DNA from: an uncultured Actinomycetes bacterium
GTDB lineage: Bacteria; Actinomycetota; Acidimicrobiia; Acidimicrobiales; Ilumatobacteraceae
Length of the DNA stretch: 20,302 nt
NCBI GenBank assembly: GCA_937927625.1
Contig: CALBSD010000067.1
Coordinates: 1-20,302, forward strand
Reading direction: 5' to 3'
In this document: one piece after another, positions 5,546-13,189 of the stretch
Layout of the letters: every line of letters starts with the position of its first letter
How positions within the stretch are numbered: position 1 is the first letter of the stretch
Made by a program: the position numbers and the translations under genes
Notes under the pieces: model-generated
Told to the model about the DNA's origin: nothing
Seen by the model: the letters and a program-made list of their open reading frames with translations, nothing else
Databases searched by the model: none

Positions 5546-8500
5546 GTGATTTCGGAAGACCTGGCGGTGCCATACGCAGAACTGCATTGCAGGTCGAACT
5601 TTTCATTTCTCGAAGGTGCGGCCCACCCTGAAGAGCTGGCCGAGGTTGCCTCATCTCTGGGCTTGGGCGCATTAGCCATTACCGACCGCAATGGTTTGTA
5701 CGGCATTGTTCGTTTTGCAGAAGCGGCGCGTGCAGTGAATCTGCCCACGGTGTTTGGTGTGGAACTCGATTGTGGCAACGCCGGAGAAATTGTGTTGTTG
5801 TCGCGCGGTGCTGGCGGATACGCACGCATGGCACGCGCCATTAGTGAAGGACAAATGGCCGGCAGTAAAGGTGCGCCAGTGTTCACCATGCATGGTGTCG
5901 CCGAAGCAGTGCAGCAACAGTGCGTGGTGTTGTCGGGTGGCAGTAACGGCGCTGTGGTGCGCGCGTTGGTGCAACATGGTCCCACTGCGGCAGAACATGT
6001 GTTGCGCCAGTTGTCCGATGGCTTCGGCGCGCACAACGTGCTGGTGGAACTGTGGGATCACGGTGACCCGATTGATGCAGTACGTAACGATCAGCTAGTG
6101 CAGTTAGCTGCACGACTCGATTTGGAATGTGTCGCCACCAACAACGTGGCGTATGCCGTGCCATCGCAGCATCGTTTAGCCACCGCAATGGCAGCTGTGC
6201 GCAACAGGTGTGATCTCGACGACATCGATCACTTGCTTCCTCCTGCTGCTACGGCGTACTTGCGTTCGGGCATAGAGATGGAGCGTCGTTTTGCGCGATA
6301 CCCCGGCGTGGTGCAACGCGCAGCAGAGATCGCAAAAGAGATTGCCTTCGACCTCGCGTTGGTGGCACCAAAGCTTCCGCCATTTCCGTGTCCTGATGGG
6401 CTGAACGAAATGGAGTTTCTTCGGCGACTCGTCACACGCGGAGCAGAACATCGTTATGGCGCACAGCCAGTAGACGGCGGGGAAGATTTATCGTTGCGTG
6501 CACGTGCGTGGCGCACCATCGAACATGAACTCGCCATTATCGAAACGCTTGGTTTTGCTGGTTATTTCCTTGTGGTGTGGGACATTGTGCGCTTCTGTGA
6601 AGAGCAAGGCATTTTGTGTCAGGGCAGAGGCAGTGCTGCAAACAGTGCGGTGTGTTATTCCTTGGGCATCACAAAAGCCGATGCAGTGTCGCTGGGTTTG
6701 TTGTTTGAACGTTTCTTGTCGCCCGAACGTGATGGACCACCCGACATCGACATTGACATTGAAAGTGGTCGCCGCGAAGAAGTGATTCAGTACGTGTATC
6801 AACGGCATGGTCGTTTGCATGCAGCGCAGGTGGCCAATGTGATTACGTACAGGTCTCGATCTGCAGTGCGCGATATGGCGCGTGCGTTAGGTCATACACC
6901 TGCGCAGCAAGACTCGTGGAGCAAGCAAGTTGATGCGTGGGGCAGTGTTGCTGTCACGGCCACACAACGTGAGCACGACATTGAACCCATGGTGTTAGAG
7001 ATGGCAGCCGAAGTGGAAAACATGCCACGACACCTAGGCATTCACTCTGGTGGCATGGTGATGTGCGACAGACCAATTGTTGAAGTGTGTCCAGTGGAAT
7101 GGGCGCGCATGGAAAACCGCAGTGTGTTGCAGTGGGATAAAGACGATTGCGCCGCCATTGGTCTCGTGAAGTTCGACCTGCTGGGTCTTGGCATGTTGTC
7201 AGCGTTGTCGAATGCGGTGGCGCTTATTAAAGAGCATCGTGGATACGGATTAGATCTTGCAACAATCCCGCAAGAAGATGATGTGTACGCCATGTTGTGT
7301 CGCGCCGACACGGTTGGTGTGTTTCAGGTGGAGTCGCGCGCACAAATGTCCACGTTGCCGCGTCTCAAGCCGCGACGTTTCTACGACCTTGTGGTGGAGA
7401 TCGCGCTTATTCGTCCCGGGCCTATTCAAGGCGGGTCCGTGCATCCGTACATTCGGCGTCGTAACGGTGAAGAACCCATCACGTATCTGCATCCGTTATT
7501 GGAAAACGCATTAGCCAAAACATTGGGCGTGCCGTTGTTTCAAGAACAGCTCATGCAGATGGCAATCGATGTTGCAGGCTTCACCGCTAACGAAGCAGAC
7601 CAACTGCGACAAGCAATGGGTTCCAAGCGATCCATGATGCGCATGCAGCGGCTGAAAGAGCGTTTGTACGCCGGCATGGCGGCGCGTGGCATCACTGGCC
7701 CGATTGCAGATGAGATCTTCGACAAGATGGCGGCGTTTGCTAGCTACGGCTTTCCTGAAAGCCACTCCGTGAGTTTCGCCTACTTGGTGTATTCATCGTC
7801 GTACATCAAGTTGCATGAACCCGCAGTGTTCTGCGCGGCGTTGTTGAACGCACAGCCCATGGGTTTCTGGTCGCCTCACACATTGGTGCGTGATGCGCGA
7901 CGACATGGCGTGGTGGTGCATACGCCCGACATCAATGCATCGGCAGATATCGCCACGTTGGAAGAGTGCGCGGACTCTGTTGGCGGTCTTGCCGTGCGTT
8001 TAGGTATTGGTTCAGTGCGTGGTGTGGGTTCTGCGGTGGCGCGTCTTGTCGCAGAGGGACGTCCCTATGAATCATTAGAAGATCTTGCGCGTCGTGTGCC
8101 GCAGCTATCGCGCAAACAAATGGAAGCAATGGCAACCGCTGGTGCGTTCACACATAGTTTCGGTGACGACCGCCGACACACATTGTGGGAAGCGGGTGCA
8201 CACGGCAACAACGGTGAACACCTGCAGGGCATGTTGGGCCTGAACTCACGCCCCACGTTGCCGGGCATGGAACCAGTGGAAGAAGCGATTGCTGACTTGT
8301 GGGCGACTGGTATTTCTCCTGATGGTCACCCCACGGTGTTCTTGCGTGAACAACTTGACGCGAAGGGTGTGCGTACTGCAGATGCATTGCCGCATGTGCC
8401 GCATAAAGACCGCGTGATGGTGGCGGGCATTGTTACTCACCGTCAACGCCCGATGAGTGCGCGCGGTGCCACTTTCATCAGCTTGGAAGATGAAACAGGG

Positions 8501-8680
8501 CTCATCAATGTGGTGTGTTCCAAAGGGTGTTGGGCGCGACATCGCGCAGTGGCACGTGATGCTTCTGCGCTATTGGTACGCGGGCGAGTGGAGTCTGCCA
8601 ATGGCGCCATCAATGTGGTGGCCGAACAGATTTCGCCGTTGTTCACGCCAGCGGCAGTGCCGAGTCGCGATTTCCGTTAA
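5546..8680 (+). CDS. dnaE2: DnaE2, error-prone C-family DNA polymerase
   Basis: A 1044-residue DNA polymerase III alpha-type enzyme that performs mutagenic translesion synthesis with ImuA' and ImuB. An N-terminal PHP domain (YAELHCRSNFSFLEGAAHP, then ITDRNGLYGIVRF) covers roughly residues 1-230. The palm carries PPDIDIDIES, with catalytic Asp400 and Asp402, and the third Asp at 544 in GLVKFDLLGLG. The stretch NAQPMGFWSP followed by LVRDARRHGV is the DnaE2-specific signature. A C-terminal OB fold (about 935-1030) includes FISLEDETGLINVV. Length is close to the family norm and shorter than replicative DnaE1. GTG at 5546 is taken as start because it is 12 nt from the -10 box. No defect is visible, so the enzyme should be active and induced by DNA damage. 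Confidence 0.95.
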   Translation: MISEDLAVPYAELHCRSNFSFLEGAAHPEELAEVASSLGLGALAITDRNGLYGIVRFAEAARAVNLPTVFGVELDCGNAGEIVLLSRGAGGYARMARAISEGQMAGSKGAPVFTMHGVAEAVQQQCVVLSGGSNGAVVRALVQHGPTAAEHVLRQLSDGFGAHNVLVELWDHGDPIDAVRNDQLVQLAARLDLECVATNNVAYAVPSQHRLATAMAAVRNRCDLDDIDHLLPPAATAYLRSGIEMERRFARYPGVVQRAAEIAKEIAFDLALVAPKLPPFPCPDGLNEMEFLRRLVTRGAEHRYGAQPVDGGEDLSLRARAWRTIEHELAIIETLGFAGYFLVVWDIVRFCEEQGILCQGRGSAANSAVCYSLGITKADAVSLGLLFERFLSPERDGPPDIDIDIESGRREEVIQYVYQRHGRLHAAQVANVITYRSRSAVRDMARALGHTPAQQDSWSKQVDAWGSVAVTATQREHDIEPMVLEMAAEVENMPRHLGIHSGGMVMCDRPIVEVCPVEWARMENRSVLQWDKDDCAAIGLVKFDLLGLGMLSALSNAVALIKEHRGYGLDLATIPQEDDVYAMLCRADTVGVFQVESRAQMSTLPRLKPRRFYDLVVEIALIRPGPIQGGSVHPYIRRRNGEEPITYLHPLLENALAKTLGVPLFQEQLMQMAIDVAGFTANEADQLRQAMGSKRSMMRMQRLKERLYAGMAARGITGPIADEIFDKMAAFASYGFPESHSVSFAYLVYSSSYIKLHEPAVFCAALLNAQPMGFWSPHTLVRDARRHGVVVHTPDINASADIATLEECADSVGGLAVRLGIGSVRGVGSAVARLVAEGRPYESLEDLARRVPQLSRKQMEAMATAGAFTHSFGDDRRHTLWEAGAHGNNGEHLQGMLGLNSRPTLPGMEPVEEAIADLWATGISPDGHPTVFLREQLDAKGVRTADALPHVPHKDRVMVAGIVTHRQRPMSARGATFISLEDETGLINVVCSKGCWARHRAVARDASALLVRGRVESANGAINVVAEQISPLFTPAAVPSRDFR

Positions 8681-8689
8681 GAAGCAGAT

Positions 8690-9190
8690 TTAACTGCTGT
8701 GTTCAATTTCGAATGGCACAGCAGGAATGCCGTCATTCACGATGATGTGAAGAAATGATGCAATGTCGCGCGGAGTGAACTTGTCATCGCCGTCGTAAGC
8801 CAGCATGTCTGCGATGCTCCACCAACGATGTTCATGAAGGTTCTCTGCACGCAGTTCTTCTTCAGTGAATGACGGATTCGGTTCAAATCGCTCCGTGCGC
8901 ACCATGTACACCGTTTCTGTTTGGCCACGCCATTCCACGCCATCGGTATCAATCAGTTGAAAGTGATGAGTGCGATTCCACACTGGCGCACCAATGGTTG
9001 CACCGACTAAGCCAGTTTCTTCCAACAGTTCACGATGCAAGGCAGTCATGTGGTCTTCGCCTTCATCGATGCCACCACCAGGAAGTACCCAGAACGCGCC
9101 ATGCTCAAAAACCAAGCGCACCATCAGAACATGGTTGTCGGCATCCATCACTAGCCCTCGGACTGCGGGGCGAAGGCGGGGAGAACTCAT
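8690..9190 (-). CDS. Nudix hydrolase, MutT-like
   Basis: A 166-residue Nudix protein. The box is complete at residues 39-61: G, five residues, E45, seven residues, then RELLEETGL, preceded by AFWVLPGGG, which is the usual MutT/ADP-ribose-type entry. The C-terminal part has NLHEHRWWSIADMLA, a common end of the fold. Substrate is unknown. It is convergent with dnaE2, with only 9 bp between stops, and is coupled to the upstream DUF3039 gene through an ATGA overlap at 9187-9190. It is not closely similar to the Nudix gene at 4958: the regions around the box differ and there is no N-terminal extension, so the pair does not look like a recent duplication. Confidence 0.85.
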   Translation of the reverse strand: MSSPRLRPAVRGLVMDADNHVLMVRLVFEHGAFWVLPGGGIDEGEDHMTALHRELLEETGLVGATIGAPVWNRTHHFQLIDTDGVEWRGQTETVYMVRTERFEPNPSFTEEELRAENLHEHRWWSIADMLAYDGDDKFTPRDIASFLHIIVNDGIPAVPFEIEHSS

Positions 9191-9477
9191 TCGCTTGGCG
9201 TATCGCCGAGACCATCGTTAAAGACGCGGTACATCTCGTAGATCTCTTTGCACTTGCCGCACATCGGCACTTGCTTTGGGTCGCGAGACGGAACCCACAC
9301 ATGTCCACACAAGGCTTCGATGGGTGTTCCGTTAATGCGAGCCTCAAGAACTTTTGCCGCAGCATTCTCGCCGGGTTCGGTCTTCACGATGTGGGCAACA
9401 ATCGGCTCGCCTGTTTCCGTCACCTCTTCGGTGTCGGGACGTACTTCTGCGGGGCGAGTCTTGAGTGGCGTTGCCAT
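9187..9477 (-). CDS. DUF3039 domain protein
   Basis: A 96-residue protein of the actinobacterial DUF3039 family. The conserved part reads VLEARINGTPIEALCGHVWVP, then SRDPKQVPMCGKCKEIYEM; the Cys of ALCG and the CxxC of MCGKC could form a small zinc site together with a nearby His. Function is unknown. The ATG at 9477-9475 is preferred; a TTG two codons upstream is also possible. It overlaps the downstream Nudix gene by 4 nt, so the two are one operon, and it is divergent from the DUF4031 gene with about 47 bp between the starts. Confidence 0.75.
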   Translation of the reverse strand: MATPLKTRPAEVRPDTEEVTETGEPIVAHIVKTEPGENAAAKVLEARINGTPIEALCGHVWVPSRDPKQVPMCGKCKEIYEMYRVFNDGLGDTPSE

Positions 9478-9509
9478 GCCCAACAGTCAACCACTCCAAA
9501 CCGCTGTCG

Positions 9510-9515
9510 TACAGT
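9510..9515 (+). promoter_or_regulatory. -10 box TACAGT upstream of the DUF4031 gene
   Basis: TACAGT fits TANNNT and starts 15 nt before the ATG at 9525, predicting a leader of only about three bases. No ribosome binding site is present between it and the start. Confidence 0.45.
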
Positions 9516-9524
9516 GTCTGACGC

Positions 9525-9818
9525 ATGACAATTCTTGTAGACGAATGCCGATGGGCGCACCGGGACCATGTGTGGTGCCACATGGTGAGCGACACGTCGT
9601 TGCAAGAACTGCACGAATTTGCTGAAAGCTTGGGAATTCCGCCGCGTGGGTTTCACGGTGATCATTACGACTTGCCGCAGTACATGCGCGACAAGGCAGT
9701 GCAAATGGGCGCAGAGCCTGTCACCAGTAAAGAACTGGTTCGTCGACTCGGCTCTGCTGGTTTGCGATTGACGGCGTCACAACGTCGTGCGTACAAGCAC
9801 GGCGAGGTGTTGAAGTAA
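9525..9818 (+). CDS. DUF4031 domain protein
   Basis: A 97-residue protein with the DUF4031 pattern: an N-terminal MTILVDECRWAHRDHVWCH, then HMVSDTSLQELHEFAESLG, a GFHGDHYDLP motif, and a C-terminal helix SKELVRRLGSAGLR. Family members are short single-domain proteins of unknown function, common in Actinobacteria. The conserved Asp, His and Tyr residues (DECRW, GDHYD) look like a possible catalytic or metal-binding set, which is an inference. The ATG at 9525 gives the expected family N-terminus. It is monocistronic and convergent with the RadC-like gene, with 3 bp between stops. Confidence 0.8.
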   Translation: MTILVDECRWAHRDHVWCHMVSDTSLQELHEFAESLGIPPRGFHGDHYDLPQYMRDKAVQMGAEPVTSKELVRRLGSAGLRLTASQRRAYKHGEVLK

Positions 9819-9821
9819 CAC

Positions 9822-10256
9822 CTAGAGACACGACGTGGCCTCTGGCCAAGGGTCGGGTACGCCAGCCAAAGTGCGTGGGCAATACAAACCGCCGGTACCG
9901 ATGACGGCCCAATCGAAGAGTCGAATACCGGCCGCTGCGAGAGTCTTGGTGCAGATGTGTAGCAAGGGAATGTCTGCGGGAACGACAGGGATGCCGCGTC
10001 GACTGCTGACGAGGACGACCGATGTTGTGGAGGGCATCTCTGAGCAATGTGTGACGACGGCATGAATGCTGCGAGACGTCAGCGGCGGAATGCGAAACAT
10101 CGCCAAACCTCGGCGATGTGAATCGAGAAGAAGTGCAACAGTGGACTCCGCACGTGGACGTTGTATCGCCATGCTCGTTACGCCAAGAGCTTCGACAAAC
10201 GTATTGATGGGATCAATGAAAGGACGAGGAATATCGATGAGTGATGCGTTCAGCAT
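9822..10256 (-). CDS. RadC/JAB-like protein lacking the JAMM metal ligands
   Basis: A 144-residue protein. Its C-terminal half aligns by eye with the RadC JAB domain: STVALLLDSHRRG corresponds to the LFLD-x-x-NR-type strand, VPADIPLLHICTKTLAAAGI to the S/PxxADI...L..LGI helix, and LFDWAVIGTGGLY to LLDHLIVGDGGY-type ends. Where RadC has the zinc-binding HNHPSGDP, this protein has SSRRGIP, so no metal site is expected. DUF4192 is an alternative family to consider. The ATG at 10256 is chosen because GGAG lies 5 nt upstream; the frame continues 11 codons to a TTG at 10289, but a hairpin sits just before that. RadC's role in repair is itself unclear, so no function is proposed. Confidence 0.55.
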   Translation of the reverse strand: MLNASLIDIPRPFIDPINTFVEALGVTSMAIQRPRAESTVALLLDSHRRGLAMFRIPPLTSRSIHAVVTHCSEMPSTTSVVLVSSRRGIPVVPADIPLLHICTKTLAAAGIRLFDWAVIGTGGLYCPRTLAGVPDPWPEATSCL

Positions 10257-10261
10257 GTGTT

Positions 10262-10265
10262 CTCC
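10262..10265 (-). promoter_or_regulatory. Ribosome binding site GGAG deciding the start at 10256
   Basis: On the minus strand GGAG is followed by AACAC and the ATG at 10256. The spacing is workable and no such site precedes the upstream TTG, so the shorter form is preferred. Confidence 0.5.
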
Positions 10266-10291
10266 ACAGAATTGCAAAGTGTGAGGCAAAG

Positions 10292-10307
10292 ATTCCGAGA
10301 CCGGAAT
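10292..10307 (-). terminator. Hairpin ATTCCG-GTCT-CGGAAT after rhomboid
   Basis: A perfect 6-bp stem with a 4-nt loop lies in the 99-bp gap between the rhomboid stop and the RadC-like start. On the minus strand it is followed by CTTTG, a weak T-rich tail. It could be a weak intrinsic terminator for rhomboid or an operator for the next gene. Confidence 0.35.
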
Positions 10308-10355
10308 AGTGCAATGCAGGGAAGTGACGACGACTGTATGTGCGAGGTGTGTCGG

Positions 10356-11081
10356 CTAGCGCCAACGGGGCTTCAACATCACGTAACCCAGTGCGGCACC
10401 AGTCAGAGCACCGCCTAAGTGGCCGCCAATGGAAATGCCAGGAATCGCAAAGGTGATGACAAGGTTGAGAATCAACGTGGTGCCGATGCCTGTACGGAAT
10501 GGATTCACGCCGCGCTGATGCAGTCCCACTGCGGCCGCTGCCATTAAACCGAACACTGCGCCTGATGCGCCACCAGTGAGCGCATTGGGTTCAAGAAGTA
10601 ACGCGCCGATTGCTCCGCCGATCATGCAAATGAAATACAGAGATGTAAATCGAGCGCGACCCATTGCTGGTTCAAGCAGCTGGCCTAACTGCCACAGCAA
10701 GAACATATTCATGCCCACATGCAAAACACTAAAGTGCAAGAAGCCTGAGGTGATGATGCGGTAGTACTCGCCGTTGTCGATGAAGCTCTTCGCTAGGCCG
10801 AGGTCATAGTCGTGATGTCCGGCAACGGTCCACAGGTACATCACAAAGTTGATTGCAATGATGGTGCGCGTCACTAAAACGTTTTGCGATGTATTCCAAT
10901 ACTTCGCGCGAGTTGCTGCACTGGGTCGTGCGCTGCGAACACAATCGGCGCAATGTGAACCAACAGGTGCGGGAGTGAGGCAGTCGTTGCATGCTGGGCG
11001 TTCGCACCGTGTGCAGTGACGACCTGTTGCAACTTCCGGATGGCGAGTACAGAACTCAATCGGTGGCGGAAGATTCGTCAC
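10356..11081 (-). CDS. Rhomboid family intramembrane serine protease
   Basis: A 241-residue membrane protease that cleaves transmembrane substrates within the bilayer. The catalytic Ser173 lies in GGASGAVFG and the catalytic His221 in SIGGHLGGALTG on the last helix; H121-x3-N125 in LHVGMNMFLLW is the conserved oxyanion-helix motif. About six hydrophobic segments run from residue 70 to the end. The N-terminal 50 residues form a zinc-binding module, with CTRH, CTRC, CNDC and HCADC pairs, as in many actinobacterial rhomboids. The start is GTG at 11081, 12 nt from a TACACT -10 box, so the mRNA is probably leaderless. It lies 33 bp downstream of the GDP-fucose synthase gene but has its own promoter. 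Substrates are unknown. Confidence 0.9.
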   Translation of the reverse strand: MTNLPPPIEFCTRHPEVATGRHCTRCERPACNDCLTPAPVGSHCADCVRSARPSAATRAKYWNTSQNVLVTRTIIAINFVMYLWTVAGHHDYDLGLAKSFIDNGEYYRIITSGFLHFSVLHVGMNMFLLWQLGQLLEPAMGRARFTSLYFICMIGGAIGALLLEPNALTGGASGAVFGLMAAAAVGLHQRGVNPFRTGIGTTLILNLVITFAIPGISIGGHLGGALTGAALGYVMLKPRWR

Positions 11082-11087
11082 GATTGC

Positions 11088-11093
11088 AGTGTA
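11088..11093 (-). promoter_or_regulatory. -10 box TACACT of the rhomboid promoter
   Basis: On the minus strand TACACT fits TANNNT, and its first base is 12 nt before the GTG at 11081. The box falls in the short gap after the fcl stop, so rhomboid can be transcribed on its own as a leaderless message. Confidence 0.55.
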
Positions 11094-11114
11094 GGTGTGC
11101 GAAGGTCGTCGCGA

Positions 11115-12077
11115 TTATCGGTGTGGTGCTGCTTCGGCACTTGCGCGGTTTGCAACGTACCAATCCACTGTGCGGCGCAGGCCTTCAGAGAAATCCATAC
11201 CTGCTGTCCATCCGAGCAATTCGGCTGCGCGTGCAGGGTCAATGCGGCGGCGCGGCTGACCATCTGGCTTTGTTGCATCCCACACCAGCGTTCCGGTGAA
11301 GCCAGTGACCTTTGCAATGGTCTCTGCAGTTTCGCGAATAGTGATCTCACGATCGGAACCCAAGTTGATGGGCTCAACACCTTCATGAATTTCTGCAGCC
11401 AACACAATCGCTGCTGCTGCATCTTCGACGTACAAGTATTCGCGGCTTGCAGAACCAGTGCCCCACACGTCGATGTGATCTGCTCCGGCTTCCTTTGCTT
11501 CCACGCACTTCTTAATGAGTGCAGGAATCACGTGCGAGACCGACTCATGGAACTTGTCGCCAGGACCATAGAGATTTGTCGGAATGAGATAGGCGAACTT
11601 TTGGCCGTACTGCTGAGCGTTCACCTGTGCGTGCACGAGGTGCGCCTTCTTGGCAATGCCATACGGTGCGTTGGTCTCTTCGGGGTATCCATCCCAGAAG
11701 CTCTCTTCCTTGAAGGGAACAGGGGTGAACTTGGGGTACGAACACACGGTGCCGAGCAGAACAGTCTTTTCGGTGCCAGCCGCACGAGCAGCTTCGATGA
11801 TGTGCGTGCCCATCATGAGGTTGTCGAGGTACAAACGAGCGGGGTCAATGAGGTTGTAGCCAATGCCGCCGACGCGAGCAGCCAAATGAATGATGTGGCT
11901 GGGCTTGTGCTTTGCCAGCATCGCATCGGCCACGCCGGGGATGGTGAGGTCATATTCGTCATGGGTGGGGGCGACCACATCGGCGCCCTTGCTGGCCAAA
12001 AGGCCCACCACAACACGGCCAAGGAAGCCATTTCCGCCCGTGACGAGCACCCGTCGACCTGTCCAGAATTCCGCCAT
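11115..12077 (-). CDS. fcl: GDP-L-fucose synthase
   Basis: A 320-residue extended short-chain dehydrogenase, almost the length of E. coli Fcl (WcaG). It would epimerise and reduce GDP-4-keto-6-deoxymannose to GDP-L-fucose using NADPH. The Rossmann motif VTGGNGFLG is at residues 12-20; the catalytic set is Ser113 in TVCSYP with Tyr139 and Lys143 in APYGIAKK. HLAARVGGI and TNLYGPGDKF are typical of this subfamily. The frame is open upstream into the divergent glycosyltransferase gene, but ATG 12077 lies 13 nt from a TACGAT -10 box and is preferred; ATG 12086 is an alternative. Its substrate would come from the Gmd enzyme encoded at 20037, with GDP-mannose from the guanylyltransferase at 16350. 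A related GDP-sugar epimerase/reductase cannot be excluded. Confidence 0.85.
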   Translation of the reverse strand: MAEFWTGRRVLVTGGNGFLGRVVVGLLASKGADVVAPTHDEYDLTIPGVADAMLAKHKPSHIIHLAARVGGIGYNLIDPARLYLDNLMMGTHIIEAARAAGTEKTVLLGTVCSYPKFTPVPFKEESFWDGYPEETNAPYGIAKKAHLVHAQVNAQQYGQKFAYLIPTNLYGPGDKFHESVSHVIPALIKKCVEAKEAGADHIDVWGTGSASREYLYVEDAAAAIVLAAEIHEGVEPINLGSDREITIRETAETIAKVTGFTGTLVWDATKPDGQPRRRIDPARAAELLGWTAGMDFSEGLRRTVDWYVANRASAEAAPHR

Positions 12078-12084
12078 AGGTGCC

Positions 12085-12090
12085 ATCGTA
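12085..12090 (-). promoter_or_regulatory. -10 box TACGAT of the fcl promoter
   Basis: TACGAT on the minus strand fits TANNNT, with its first base 13 nt before the ATG at 12077. It supports that start and a leaderless transcript. Only 13 bp separate it from the oppositely directed -10 box of the glycosyltransferase operon. Confidence 0.55.
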
Positions 12091-12103
12091 GGACGCGAGC
12101 AGA

Positions 12104-12109
12104 CAGAAT
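12104..12109 (+). promoter_or_regulatory. -10-like box CAGAAT of the polysaccharide operon
   Basis: CAGAAT differs from TANNNT only at the first base and begins 12 nt before the GTG at 12116, the same spacing as at imuA', dnaE2, rhomboid and cofD. Less certain than the others because of the mismatch. Confidence 0.4.
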
Positions 12110-12115
12110 GAAGGG

Positions 12116-13189
12116 GTGCGCGTCGCCTACACCCTCGAACAGTGCTGGCACCGCGTGCCTGGAGGCACCGGAATTTCCGCCATTGAGGTGGCCAAAGAGT
12201 TGCGCCATATAGATGGTCTCGACCTCTTGGGGGTCGCTGGGCGCCACCGCCGTCCGCCCACCGAAGGTTTCCTGCCACCCGTCAAGGTTGCGGCCTTGCC
12301 ATTGGGCGGACCTGCTCTCTATGAGATGTGGACACGGTTCAACTGGCCGAAGGTTGAGTCGGTGATTGACGATGTCGACATCGTGCACGCCACATCCATC
12401 ATTCCTGCGGCAACGGATCGTCCGTTAGTCGTCACCGTGCACGACCTTGCGTTCATCCGCCACCCAGAGTTCTTTACGTCGCATGGCAACAAAGTGTTCG
12501 CACGCAGCATGCGCATCTTGCAAAACCGCGCCTCGTTGTTGTTGTGCTCTTCAATGTCGACATACCGCGATTGTTTGTATGCAGGTTTTGAAGAATGGCG
12601 TTTGCGTCATGTTCCTCTCGGCGTGACAACACACGTAATTACGGATGCAGACCGTTCACGAGTGCGCGATGCGTATTCGTTGCCTGATGAATTTGTTTTG
12701 TTTGTCGGAACGCTGGAGCCTCGCAAGAATTTGGCGCGACTGATTGAGGCGTTGTCATCCATGGATGATGCACCGCCGCTTGTTGTCGTCGGAATGGAAG
12801 GGTGGGGCGATGCGGCTCCACTTTCGGGTCACGATGTGCGCTTCACCGGTTTTGTTCCATCAGAAGACCTGCCTGCGTTGTACAGCCTCTGCAGTGTCTT
12901 TGCGTTTCCTTCCATCATGGAGGGGTACGGCTTGCCTGTCATCGAAGCAATGGCGCATGGTGCGCCAGTCGTGACATCGCGCGGCACATCCACTGAAGAA
13001 GTGGCAGGTGGGGCAGCAGTGCTCGTGGATCCTCTGGACGTCTCATCAATCGCCTCCGGTGTGCGTGAAGCTTTGGCATCTCGTGATGATTGGTCATCGC
13101 GCAGTCGTGACCGTGCGGCACAAGTTCCGTGGTCGGAAACTGCTCGCTTGACTTTTGCTGCTTATTCCGAACTGGTGGATGAAGCATGA
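12116..13189 (+). CDS. GT4-type glycosyltransferase, first of three
   Basis: A 357-residue cytoplasmic retaining glycosyltransferase of GT-B fold, family GT4. The N-terminal domain holds the Gly-rich PGGTGISAIEVAKEL and a VTVHDLAFIRHPEFF motif. The C-terminal nucleotide-sugar domain starts with FVLFVGTLEPRKNL, followed by FTGFVPSEDLPALYSL and the E-x7-E pair in MEGYGLPVIEAMAHGAPVV. Such enzymes add a sugar from a nucleotide donor to a growing lipid-linked glycan; donor and acceptor are not readable from sequence. It is the first gene of the plus-strand polysaccharide operon and overlaps the next gene in ATGA. The GTG at 12116 is the start nearest the promoter-like box, and the N-terminus MRVAYTLEQ is typical for the fold. 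Confidence 0.85.
   Translation: MRVAYTLEQCWHRVPGGTGISAIEVAKELRHIDGLDLLGVAGRHRRPPTEGFLPPVKVAALPLGGPALYEMWTRFNWPKVESVIDDVDIVHATSIIPAATDRPLVVTVHDLAFIRHPEFFTSHGNKVFARSMRILQNRASLLLCSSMSTYRDCLYAGFEEWRLRHVPLGVTTHVITDADRSRVRDAYSLPDEFVLFVGTLEPRKNLARLIEALSSMDDAPPLVVVGMEGWGDAAPLSGHDVRFTGFVPSEDLPALYSLCSVFAFPSIMEGYGLPVIEAMAHGAPVVTSRGTSTEEVAGGAAVLVDPLDVSSIASGVREALASRDDWSSRSRDRAAQVPWSETARLTFAAYSELVDEA

Noticed and set aside
8683..8698. AGCAG-ATTTAA-CTGCT inverted repeat between dnaE2 and the Nudix gene as a terminator
   Set aside because: Only a 5-bp stem with no T-tract on either strand; too weak to call.
11016..12212. Long open frame on the plus strand opposite fcl and rhomboid
   Set aside because: Antisense shadow of fcl; the translation has no recognisable domain and is Cys/His/Arg-rich as such shadows are.
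12078..12278. 67-codon upstream extension of fcl
   Set aside because: It overlaps the divergent glycosyltransferase coding region; the Rossmann motif begins right after ATG 12077, which has its own -10 box.
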